Shown: positions 1-6,865 of the stretch, in pieces
Layout of the letters: every line of letters starts with the position of its first letter
Numbering within the stretch: position 1 is the stretch's first letter
Assembly (NCBI GenBank): GCA_964606415.1
Contig: CAZSGN010000111.1
Location: 1 to 8,607 of the forward strand
Direction of reading: 5' to 3'
Length of the DNA stretch: 8,607 bases
Origin: CAZSGN01 sp964606415
Lineage (GTDB): Bacteria; Bacteroidota; Bacteroidia; Bacteroidales; JBBRXJ01
Program-made: the position numbers and the translations under genes
Notes under the pieces: model-generated
Databases searched by the model: none
Seen by the model: the letters and a program-made list of their open reading frames with translations, nothing else
What the model was told of the DNA's origin: nothing

Positions 1-326
1 CGCCCTTTCCTTCCCAAATTCACTGGCCACACGCACAAAAGAATTCAGGATAAAAGCGAATCAATTTTAGGACATGATGAATTGTTTTATATTCTCATAA
101 GTTATTGATTCACAGAACTAGGATCAGGAGTTCTGACCAGTAAACTCCGCATTTTGGGACTTCGCAAGCCTCGTTATCGAACATGATGATCCAAACACTT
201 GAGTTTATTGACAGACTCTACTTATATTCTTACTCCAAACTACTGGCTCCCGGTTTGTATTTTCTTATAATATTCTTCTACTAAATTAACAACAGAACCG
301 AAAAAAATAATTAATTTAATGCAGTC
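1..326. other. Left-end non-coding region, no supported gene
   Basis: I see no gene here that I can defend. The first 60 or so bases are richer in G+C than the rest and are open in several frames: + frame from base 1 to a TGA at 106-108, + frame from base 2 to a TAG at 68-70, and the minus frame from base 60 to the window edge. They could be the end or beginning of a neighbouring gene, but no frame gives a recognisable protein. From 110 to 326 the DNA becomes AT-rich and holds a 7-bp hairpin (113-135), a marginal 33-codon ORF (183-284) and the upstream region of acpH. I found no TAnnTTTG promoter element on the + strand; a lone TTTG at 254-257 has no matching partner downstream. Confidence 0.6.
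113..135. repeat. 7-bp inverted repeat (hairpin)
   Basis: CAGAACT (113-119) and AGTTCTG (129-135) are perfect inverted copies separated by nine bases. No T-run follows on either strand, so it does not look like an intrinsic terminator. It could be a protein-binding dyad or chance in AT-rich DNA; position alone, about 190 bp upstream of acpH, does not decide this. Confidence 0.3.
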
Positions 327-965
327 ATGAATATTCTAGCACATAGTTATCTTTCCGGAAGTTCGGATGAACTTAAAATCGGTAATTTCATTGGAGATTA
401 TGTAAAGGGTCAGAACTACCAGCATTATCCTGTTGAGATCCAAAAAGGAATCATCTTACACCGAAATATTGACTTTTACACAGATCATCATGATGTGGTC
501 AATAAAAGCAAAACCTACTTATATCCAGTCTTTCATAAATATTCCGGGATCATCGTTGACGTTTTTTATGACCATTTTTTGGCACGAAACTGGGGCGCAT
601 TTTCTCAAATTCCACTGGAAAAATATATACAAAACCTTTATCAACTCATTCTGGCACATTATGACATTCTTCCGGCACGACTTCAGAAATTCATTCACCG
701 CTTCGTACGCAACGACTGGTTATCATATTATTCGACCATTGATGGGATAGATCATGTTCTGCAAAGGCTATCAGAACGGACATCTCTTCCTAAGAGCGCC
801 TGTAAAGCCAAGGGCCTCCTTATCAAATACTACGATCAATTCAAAGAAGAATTCACGATCTATTTTCCACAATTAATGGTGTATGTCAGAGATCACTTTT
901 TTGTTGACCTGCGTATTCCTAAAACCATCACCCTGTTAGATATAGAAGATAATAACCAGCAGTAG
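327..965 (+). CDS. acpH: Acyl carrier protein phosphodiesterase (AcpH, DUF479 family)
   Basis: This 212-residue protein is predicted to hydrolyse the 4'-phosphopantetheine arm from holo-acyl carrier protein, giving apo-ACP in the cytoplasm. The family is a non-canonical branch of the HD phosphohydrolases. Family landmarks appear in order: MNILAH at the N terminus; GNFIGDYVKG at residues 19-28, with the conserved Asp24; GIILHRNID and YTDHH at 41-55; VDVFYDHFLARNW at 77-89; and NDWLSYY at 129-135. Length is slightly above the E. coli enzyme (about 193 residues), from extra C-terminal sequence after PQLMVYVRDHF. There is no signal peptide or membrane segment. The ATG at 327 is chosen because MNxLAH is the usual family N terminus; no Shine-Dalgarno sequence precedes it, as is common in Bacteroidetes. 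It is monocistronic as far as can be seen and convergent with rodA. The family call is strong; activity on ACP is inferred from the family. Confidence 0.9.
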   Translation: MNILAHSYLSGSSDELKIGNFIGDYVKGQNYQHYPVEIQKGIILHRNIDFYTDHHDVVNKSKTYLYPVFHKYSGIIVDVFYDHFLARNWGAFSQIPLEKYIQNLYQLILAHYDILPARLQKFIHRFVRNDWLSYYSTIDGIDHVLQRLSERTSLPKSACKAKGLLIKYYDQFKEEFTIYFPQLMVYVRDHFFVDLRIPKTITLLDIEDNNQQ

Positions 966-1059
966 CCTCTCATGCTCAATTACTATATGACAGCTTTACC
1001 GGGAGTATTTGTGCACATCCCCCATTTTGTAAAAACATTTCCTGCTTTATAGACAGGCG

Positions 1060-2484
1060 TCAACCAAGAACCTGAAGCCTTTTGGTATCAAGATTGATAA
1101 GTATAAATAATAAAATAGTGAAGCCCCACAAAGAAGACCCCCCATAGCTAAAGAAAGGAAGAGGAATTCCAATAACCGGAAATAACCCGATTGTCATAGC
1201 AACATTTACCGCAAAATGAAAGAAGATAACCGCCACAACTGCATATGCATAAACCCTGGCAAAGGCCGTTCGCTGTCTCTCCGCAAGAAATATCAACCGC
1301 AACAACAAAGCCACAAACAGGAGCACAACAAGTGTCGTCCCCATAAACCCCCACTCTTCACCAACAGTGCAAAAAATAAAATCCGTGCTCTGCTCCGGAA
1401 CAAAATCAAATTTCGTCTGCGTGCCTCTTAAGAAACCTTTACCAGTTAGTCCTCCCGACCCAATAGCAATTTTAGATTGTGCCACATTATAACCCACTCC
1501 GAGCGAATCAGACTCAAGACCAAGCATAACACTAATCCGTTTCTGCTGATGCTCTAAAAGAATATGATCAAAAAAATAATCAACTGATTGCGTAAAAGCG
1601 ACAGATAAAACAAAGAAAAGAATCGCCAGGGGAACAAACTTAATCTTTTTAACCAGGGAGATTATTAAAAAAAAGAGAACGATCAAACCTATTCCGCCAA
1701 GAGCAAAATAAAAACGGTTAATGGGAATATCAAACTTTTGATATAAAAAGGCACCCCCCAAAATCATGAATACAATCAAAAAAAAGCCCTTCAAAACCAT
1801 TTTTTTCCTTTGATTCAATAAAGCAAATACACCAAAGCCAAGTCCCGTCAAAATCAACAAAACAGTAACAGGAGGAAAAGCAAGGCTTACAATAAAGAGC
1901 ACAGGCACCAACAACAAAACAAGCACCATCCAGTAAGGCATGCCTTCTCTAAAAAGGACAATAACAAAAGCTGAAAAAACCATAACAGTACCCCAGTCCG
2001 GTTGCAAAGCAATAAGCACAGCAGGGCTCAAAATAATAAGCAATGCTACGGCTATATGTTTTAGATTTCGCATTTTAATTTCTTTCCGTCCAATATATTT
2101 AGCCAGCGCCAGTCCCGTTGCAAATTTAGAAAATTCAGAAGGCTGGAAATTCACAGGCCCCAAAGCAAACCAAGACCGGGATCCATGCACATCAAAACCC
2201 AAAAAAAGCACCACTAAAAGAAACAATAATATCAAACCATAAACAGGATAAGCAAAAAAAGAAAAGAAGTTAAGATCAATAATAATAACAATAAAAGCAA
2301 GAACAAGCGCTGTCAAAATATAAAAAAACTGAATCCCATAACGTTTTGTTGTATCAAGAATAAAAGGATGACTTTCCTCATAATCAGCAGCATAAATATT
2401 TATCCAGCCAAGAAAAACCATCAGCAGGAATAATATTACGGTTATCCAGTCAATACTGGCAAATATGTTAATTCTTCTTCTCAT
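1060..2484 (-). CDS. rodA: Peptidoglycan glycosyltransferase RodA (SEDS family)
   Basis: RodA is the membrane glycosyltransferase that polymerises lipid II into glycan strands for cell elongation, working with PBP2. SEDS landmarks, counted from a TTG one codon upstream of the chosen ATG (so one more than from the ATG), are: GSRSWFALGP with FQPSEFSK (102-121); QPDWGT (162-167), where Leu is more usual than Trp; QSKIAIGSGGLTGKGFLRGTQ (337-357); VPEQSTDFIF (363-372), whose Asp369 is the conserved catalytic Asp; and IPLPFFSYGGSS (441-452). At about 475 residues it is about 100 longer than E. coli RodA. The excess lies between QPDWGT and the HQQKR loop (about 313-317) and adds several hydrophobic segments (roughly 186-299). 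The ATG at 2484 is preferred to the TTG at 2487. Either way the start lies inside the end of mrdA (17- or 20-bp overlap), implying translational coupling. It is the last gene of the operon. Confidence 0.95.
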   Translation of the reverse strand: MRRRINIFASIDWITVILFLLMVFLGWINIYAADYEESHPFILDTTKRYGIQFFYILTALVLAFIVIIIDLNFFSFFAYPVYGLILLFLLVVLFLGFDVHGSRSWFALGPVNFQPSEFSKFATGLALAKYIGRKEIKMRNLKHIAVALLIILSPAVLIALQPDWGTVMVFSAFVIVLFREGMPYWMVLVLLLVPVLFIVSLAFPPVTVLLILTGLGFGVFALLNQRKKMVLKGFFLIVFMILGGAFLYQKFDIPINRFYFALGGIGLIVLFFLIISLVKKIKFVPLAILFFVLSVAFTQSVDYFFDHILLEHQQKRISVMLGLESDSLGVGYNVAQSKIAIGSGGLTGKGFLRGTQTKFDFVPEQSTDFIFCTVGEEWGFMGTTLVVLLFVALLLRLIFLAERQRTAFARVYAYAVVAVIFFHFAVNVAMTIGLFPVIGIPLPFFSYGGSSLWGFTILLFILINLDTKRLQVLG

Positions 2485-4291
2485 CAAGATATTTATTTGA
2501 AAGCACGTAATTTTCGATCCACCTCCGTTTTACCTCCCCCTTAAGATACTTCTCTATCATTAAGCTAGCAATAGGAGCTGCCCATGAAGCACCATATCCG
2601 GCATTCTCGACATAAACAGCAACAGCAATCTCCGGATCATCCTTTGGTGCAAAAGCGATGAAGATGGAATGATCTTCCCCATGAGGATTCTCGGCTGTCC
2701 CCGTTTTACCGCAAACAGATACATCCTCTATACGGGCAATCTGTGCTGTACCATCTATAACAACTTGTTCCATGGCATCAATTACCGGAGGGAAATGTAG
2801 CGAGTCAACAGTTGTAAATATTTTTTCCCTGAATTTCTCTATTGAATGCGGACGTCCCTCAATATCTTTTATCAGATGCGGAATATAATAATACCCGCGA
2901 TTCGCAATAATAGCAGCCAGGTTCGCCATTTGTAATGGTACAATCAGTATCTCCCCCTGACCGATACCATTAGAATAAATGGTTGATGTTTTCCATCGCT
3001 TATCGCCATACCAAAGATCATAAAATTGATTATCCGGAATAAAGCCGCCTTTTTCATGTAACAGGTCTGATCCTAATTTCTGCCCCAGTCCAAAACTCAA
3101 TAAATGATGCCACCAAATATCAAATCCCAGTTCAGTATCCTGATAAGGATTATCAACCTGTCCTCTTTGTAACATCATTTTGAATAATCTATAGAAAAAA
3201 TTATTGGATGATAAACGAATGGCTTTTCGCACATCATAAACACCAGGCGGTGCATGATCTCCAACCAGAGAAAGATCAATATTAAGCCTGGTATTGGGCG
3301 TAATAATACTATCCTGCAACGCTATTAAAGCCTGTATCACTTTAAAAATAGACCCCGGAGGATAACTGGCCTGGCAGGAGCGGTCAAAAAGCGGATTAAG
3401 GGTATCATTTTGTAATTTGCGAAAATTGCGGGGGAACTCCCTTCCGGTTAACTTATTAGGATCGTAAGCCGGACTGGAAACCACTGTTAATATCTCCCCT
3501 GAGGCAGGCTCAATAGCAACAATACTGCCAATCTTTTTTTTCATTAAACGTTTACCATATTGCTGCAGTTCCCGGTCAAAAGTCAAACTAATATTTTTTC
3601 CTACTTCAGCAGGTTTATCCAATTTGCCATCCTGATAGGATCCCTTTATTACATTATGCACATCAACCAGGAATACTTTACGGCCTTTTTCCCCTCGTAA
3701 AAGATGCTCATATGCTTTCTCCACACCACTTACGCCTATATAATCACCTGATTTATAATATTTTTGCACATCAAGAACATCTTCTTTACTTGTTTCAGCC
3801 ACATATCCCAGTGCATGAGGTGCGATTTCATATGAATATTGCCTTGTCGTACGCGGATGAACATAAAACCCCGGAAATTTATAAAGTTGCTCCTGTAAGG
3901 AAGCATACTTTTTTGAAGAAAGCAACTTCATATTCAGAAAAACAGAAGGTTTAAATCTGGAATAATTCATTGCCTTCTCAATACCCTCTTTAATTTGCCG
4001 GGGAGTCACATCCAATAACCTGGCTAAATCAGCAGTATCAAAAGCTGTCAATTCAGGTGGATTGATATTCAAATCATAAGCAGCGACATTATAAACAAGC
4101 AAATCATAATCCTTATCATAGATCAACCCCCTGGCTGGATATTGCGTTACAACACGACGGGTATTGCTGGAGGCTGATAGCTTATACGAAGCATCCATCA
4201 CCTGAAGAGAAAAAAGACGACCAATTAAAATCAGGCTTATAAGGACAACTAAAGCCCCAACAATATATTTTCGATCAGAATAAGGATTCAT
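2468..4291 (-). CDS. mrdA: Penicillin-binding protein 2 (elongasome D,D-transpeptidase)
   Basis: PBP2 is the class B PBP that crosslinks peptidoglycan made by RodA during elongation; it is anchored in the inner membrane with its catalytic domain in the periplasm. The 607 residues show one N-terminal membrane anchor (about 9-30) and a pedestal/dimerisation domain (about 45-230) with YPARGLIYDK (51-60) and GVSGVEKAYEHLLRGEKG (186-203). The transpeptidase domain carries all three active-site motifs: SIFK (Ser314 nucleophile, Lys317) after YPPG, SSN (361-363) before NFFYR, and KTG (529-531). The PBP2-like IGQGE and PLQMANLAA segment at 443-460 supports PBP2, and pairing with rodA excludes FtsI. 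Length is near the E. coli protein (633). Its ATG shares one base with the mreD stop (TAATG), and an AGG lies a few bases upstream. No motif is missing. Confidence 0.96.
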   Translation of the reverse strand: MNPYSDRKYIVGALVVLISLILIGRLFSLQVMDASYKLSASSNTRRVVTQYPARGLIYDKDYDLLVYNVAAYDLNINPPELTAFDTADLARLLDVTPRQIKEGIEKAMNYSRFKPSVFLNMKLLSSKKYASLQEQLYKFPGFYVHPRTTRQYSYEIAPHALGYVAETSKEDVLDVQKYYKSGDYIGVSGVEKAYEHLLRGEKGRKVFLVDVHNVIKGSYQDGKLDKPAEVGKNISLTFDRELQQYGKRLMKKKIGSIVAIEPASGEILTVVSSPAYDPNKLTGREFPRNFRKLQNDTLNPLFDRSCQASYPPGSIFKVIQALIALQDSIITPNTRLNIDLSLVGDHAPPGVYDVRKAIRLSSNNFFYRLFKMMLQRGQVDNPYQDTELGFDIWWHHLLSFGLGQKLGSDLLHEKGGFIPDNQFYDLWYGDKRWKTSTIYSNGIGQGEILIVPLQMANLAAIIANRGYYYIPHLIKDIEGRPHSIEKFREKIFTTVDSLHFPPVIDAMEQVVIDGTAQIARIEDVSVCGKTGTAENPHGEDHSIFIAFAPKDDPEIAVAVYVENAGYGASWAAPIASLMIEKYLKGEVKRRWIENYVLSNKYLDEKKN

Positions 4292-4797
4292 TAACGCCTA
4301 AAAATCAAATATTGGCTTATCAAAATAAAAAAGACAGTAACTACAGTACTTGCCAGAACGCGTCCCAGTGTTTGAAAAAAATGATCCAGCTCAAAAACCT
4401 CCAGATAAAACAAAGCGAGGTGATGACAAAAGACAAGGATCAGGGAATACTTCAAAAACCATTGAAACCCGTAATAATATATACGTGGTAATGACCCTGG
4501 TTCGTATCCATCACGGGGAGAAATTACATCTAAAATAAGATGCCTCATGTAAGCCATGAAAACAGTTGCCGCAGCATGAATCCCTAAGGTACCACTAAAA
4601 AAGTCAATCGTTCCCCCCAAAGCAAAACCAGTGAATAATACAAGCCAACCAGGTGTTTCGTAAGGCAATAAAAGAATAAAAAGAACATAGATATACGGAT
4701 TAATATAGCCACTCAGTTGAATGTTATTAAAGACAAACACCTGTATAAGAACAAGGAATGCAAACCGCAATATATTTCTGGGTAAATATCTAATCAT
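4291..4797 (-). CDS. mreD: Rod shape-determining protein MreD
   Basis: MreD is a small polytopic inner-membrane protein of the elongasome that works with MreC to control PBP2-RodA. This 168-residue protein is strongly hydrophobic, with about five or six likely membrane segments (roughly 9-27, 33-46, 50-68, 71-90, 114-134 and 145-164). The conserved loop is visible as IDFFSGTLGIHAAA (64-77), matching the family pattern of an Asp followed by SG, LG and HA. Primary sequence is poorly conserved in this family, so the call leans partly on location: it starts two bases after the mreC stop and its TAA overlaps the mrdA ATG. The short spacing on both sides indicates translational coupling. Length is typical of MreD (about 160-180). 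Confidence 0.92.
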   Translation of the reverse strand: MIRYLPRNILRFAFLVLIQVFVFNNIQLSGYINPYIYVLFILLLPYETPGWLVLFTGFALGGTIDFFSGTLGIHAAATVFMAYMRHLILDVISPRDGYEPGSLPRIYYYGFQWFLKYSLILVFCHHLALFYLEVFELDHFFQTLGRVLASTVVTVFFILISQYLIFRR

Positions 4798-4799
4798 AA

Positions 4800-5612
4800 C
4801 TATTCAGGTTCCTGCATTTCAATTTGTTCTTCCCTTAGCACATTATTAATAATATAAACATGATTAAGCTTTTTAAAATCAGTCGCCAGGCTAACACTGA
4901 TATCATAAAAATTCCCTTCTTCAAGGTCAAAATCAATCACATGTCCGACAGCTATATTTTCCGGGAAAATAGCCGAGTAACCACTTGTGACAATCTGATC
5001 TCCCTGCTGCACATTAACATGGTAAGGGATTTCCTTTAGCGCCACCCGTCTGTAATTATCACCTGACCAGTGGAGTGATCCAAAAAAATCATTTTTCCTA
5101 AACTTAACACTTAATTTAAAACGGCGATTTAAAACAGGAAGCACAGTAGAATAATTTGCTGCCACATCAACCACTATGCCTACTACCCCCGATGAAGAAA
5201 TCACAGCCATCTGTTCCTGGACACCATGTGCAAAACCCCGGTTGACAGTAAGATAATTAAATTGTTTATTTGTTGAATTATTTACCACCTCAGCCTGCAA
5301 ATAAACATATTGACCGTTCAGTGTATCCTTGTCCGTATGCAAACGGTCCAGCCGCGTCTGACATTCAGCAAGCGTATTATGAAGATATTCATTTTCATTA
5401 AGGAGAACACGGTTTGTCCTTTTAAGATCCAAATACTCTCTTACATTATAAACCCGCTGTTGCACTGACCCGGTAACATTTTCAACAAATCCGAGGAAAA
5501 CTGAACGTTGATATGAATTATGTTGTACTACCAAAAAGATCGCTACTGATTCCAATATCAGGAACAGTATCGTGTGATAATACTTGATGATCAGCGCAAT
5601 CAGATTTCTCAT
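4800..5612 (-). CDS. mreC: Rod shape-determining protein MreC
   Basis: MreC is the bitopic periplasmic scaffold of the elongasome; it binds PBP2 and helps activate the PBP2-RodA pair. The 270-residue protein has a short cytoplasmic N terminus, one membrane helix (about 12-30), a periplasmic coiled-coil stretch (about 52-95, rich in Leu, Asn, Glu and Arg) and the double beta-barrel domain. Family signatures are NRGFAHGV (124-131), SSGVVGIVVDV (140-150) and GDQIVTSGYSAIFPENIAVG (204-223), close to the usual GDxVxTSGxxxxFPxGIxVG. The C-terminal tail is acidic. The ATG at 5612 places the membrane helix correctly; no Shine-Dalgarno sequence is visible. Unlike the other junctions in the operon, 211 bp separate it from mreB, so it may have its own promoter. 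Two bases separate its stop from mreD. Confidence 0.95.
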   Translation of the reverse strand: MRNLIALIIKYYHTILFLILESVAIFLVVQHNSYQRSVFLGFVENVTGSVQQRVYNVREYLDLKRTNRVLLNENEYLHNTLAECQTRLDRLHTDKDTLNGQYVYLQAEVVNNSTNKQFNYLTVNRGFAHGVQEQMAVISSSGVVGIVVDVAANYSTVLPVLNRRFKLSVKFRKNDFFGSLHWSGDNYRRVALKEIPYHVNVQQGDQIVTSGYSAIFPENIAVGHVIDFDLEEGNFYDISVSLATDFKKLNHVYIINNVLREEQIEMQEPE

Positions 5613-5823
5613 ATTTCAAAAAATATCAACTAATTCAATGCTCTCCTGAACCGGCCTATATCATTAATGGTTTATACCAATTCTATTATAGTGTTCAATT
5701 TTATGGTTATGTTGATTTAAAAACAGTGACCCCGGTTGATTATTTATTTTTTTGATTTTCAAAAGCTCCAAAGCTTTGAATTTAAATATTGCAGACCAAA
5801 CTCCTGATATTATTAATCAAATA
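5613..5823 (-). other. Long mreB-mreC intergenic spacer
   Basis: This 211-bp AT-rich gap is the only sizeable spacer in an otherwise tightly packed operon. It contains a hairpin at 5758-5780 and, on the minus strand, a sigma-70-like pair TTGAAC (5692-5697) and TATAAA (5671-5676). Those boxes are 15 bp apart, but that consensus is not the main one used in Bacteroidetes. No exact TAnnTTTG element occurs; the nearest approximation, TA followed by six T and G, lies against the mreC start. There is no open frame of note. It could hold an internal promoter, an RNA-processing site or a partial terminator; the sequence does not decide. Confidence 0.5.
5758..5780. repeat. Imperfect hairpin between mreB and mreC
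   Basis: TTCAAAAGCT (5758-5767) and AGCTTTGAA (5772-5780) can pair over nine base pairs with one bulged A and a four-base loop. In the direction of the operon the hairpin is followed by an A-rich run rather than T residues, so it does not resemble an intrinsic terminator for mreB. It might stabilise or mark a processing site in the mRNA; stem G+C is low. Confidence 0.35.
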
Positions 5824-6846
5824 CTACCTAAGCAAGAAACTAAACTCATGGACATGTTTCAATGCGATGCCTGTCCCCCTGGCAACTGCATGTAAAGGAT
5901 CTTCAGCAATATAAACAGGAATACTGATTTTATCCATCAGCCGTTTATCCAACCCTTTGAGCATAGCACCCCCCCCAGCAAGATAAATACCTTTTTGAAC
6001 AATATCAGCATATAATTCCGGAGGTGTTTGTTCAAGGACACTCAGAATCGCGGATTCAATCTTCGCGATTGATTTATCCAGGCAATGGGCAATTTCCTGA
6101 TAAGACACCGGTACTTCGACCGGCATAGCAGTCATGAGGTTTGGGCCACGCACAATATAATCAGAAGGCGGCTCCTCAATATCAGGCAAAGCCGACCCTA
6201 CTGCCAGTTTAATATCCTCGGCTGTACGTTCACCCACCTTAATATTATGCTGATGCCTCATATACGTCTGAATATCTGCAGTAAAGCCATCACCAGCGAT
6301 GCGAATTGACTTATTGCAAACAATACCTCCCAGTGCAATGACTGCAATTTCTGTTGTTCCTCCACCAATATCCACTACCATACTACCCTGAGGAGCTTCC
6401 ACATCAATACCAATACCTAAAGCCGCGGCCATAGGCTCATATATCATATAAACATCCCGTCCGCCAGCATGCTCGGATGAATCCCTGACAGCCCGCATCT
6501 CGACTTCCGTACTACCTGAAGGAATGCAAACAACCATTCGCAATGTAGGATTAAATATCCGGTTGCTTTTATTAATCATCTTGATCATCCCGCGGATCAT
6601 CTGTTCTGCCACGTTAAAATCAGCAATTACCCCATCTTTAAGCGGTCTAACCGTACGAATATTCATATGTGTTTTACCATGCATCTGGCGCGCTTCGTTG
6701 CCAATAGCAATCACTTTACCCGTATTTTGATCAATAGCCACGATAGATGGTTCATCCACAACAACTTTATCATTATATATGATAATCGTATTTGCTGTTC
6801 CCAGGTCAATAGCCAATTCCTGGGTAAGGAAAGAAAATAATCCCAT
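5824..6846 (-). CDS. mreB: Rod shape-determining protein MreB (bacterial actin)
   Basis: MreB is an actin-fold ATPase that forms curved filaments under the inner membrane and orients the RodA-PBP2 machinery. The 340 residues contain every nucleotide-binding element: phosphate-1 motif DLGTANT (14-20), RPLKDGVIADF (67-77), phosphate-2 motif DIGGGTTEIAV (159-169), RIAGDGFTADIQTYMR (182-197) in place of the usual GGDxxDxxI pattern, and adenosine motif LAGGGAMLKGLDK (289-301). A hydrophobic loop around Ile97-Phe98 corresponds to the membrane-insertion loop known from Thermotoga MreB, and the N terminus (GLFSFL) is also hydrophobic. Length is normal (about 330-347). The ATG at 6846 follows the purH stop by 19 nt with no Shine-Dalgarno sequence. 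Cotranscription with purH is likely because no promoter fits in the gap. Confidence 0.97.
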   Translation of the reverse strand: MGLFSFLTQELAIDLGTANTIIIYNDKVVVDEPSIVAIDQNTGKVIAIGNEARQMHGKTHMNIRTVRPLKDGVIADFNVAEQMIRGMIKMINKSNRIFNPTLRMVVCIPSGSTEVEMRAVRDSSEHAGGRDVYMIYEPMAAALGIGIDVEAPQGSMVVDIGGGTTEIAVIALGGIVCNKSIRIAGDGFTADIQTYMRHQHNIKVGERTAEDIKLAVGSALPDIEEPPSDYIVRGPNLMTAMPVEVPVSYQEIAHCLDKSIAKIESAILSVLEQTPPELYADIVQKGIYLAGGGAMLKGLDKRLMDKISIPVYIAEDPLHAVARGTGIALKHVHEFSFLLR

Positions 6847-6865
6847 ATATTTATATTATTAAAGT

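Noticed and set aside
1..108. Possible partial gene at the left edge
   Set aside because: Three frames are open over 60 to 108 bases and none gives a recognisable protein end; the minus frame is closed by TGA just upstream of base 60 and would need a GTG start. Too short to call.
207..229. TTGACA upstream of acpH as a -35 box
   Set aside because: No -10-like hexamer lies about 17 bp downstream, and the consensus is not the usual one for this phylum.
1010..1017. Palindrome TGTGCACA between acpH and rodA
   Set aside because: Eight bases, no flanking symmetry and located between two gene ends; expected by chance.
1031..1057. Possible terminator after rodA
   Set aside because: A five-pair stem (CCTGC at 1041-1045 with ACAGG at 1053-1057, one pair a G-T wobble) followed by five T on the minus strand after a gap. 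The stem is too short and the spacing too loose to call.
5671..5697. Sigma-70-like boxes TTGAAC and TATAAA upstream of mreC
   Set aside because: They resemble the E. coli consensus, but Bacteroidetes mainly use TTTG and TAnnTTTG, and such matches are frequent in AT-rich DNA. Not listed as a promoter.
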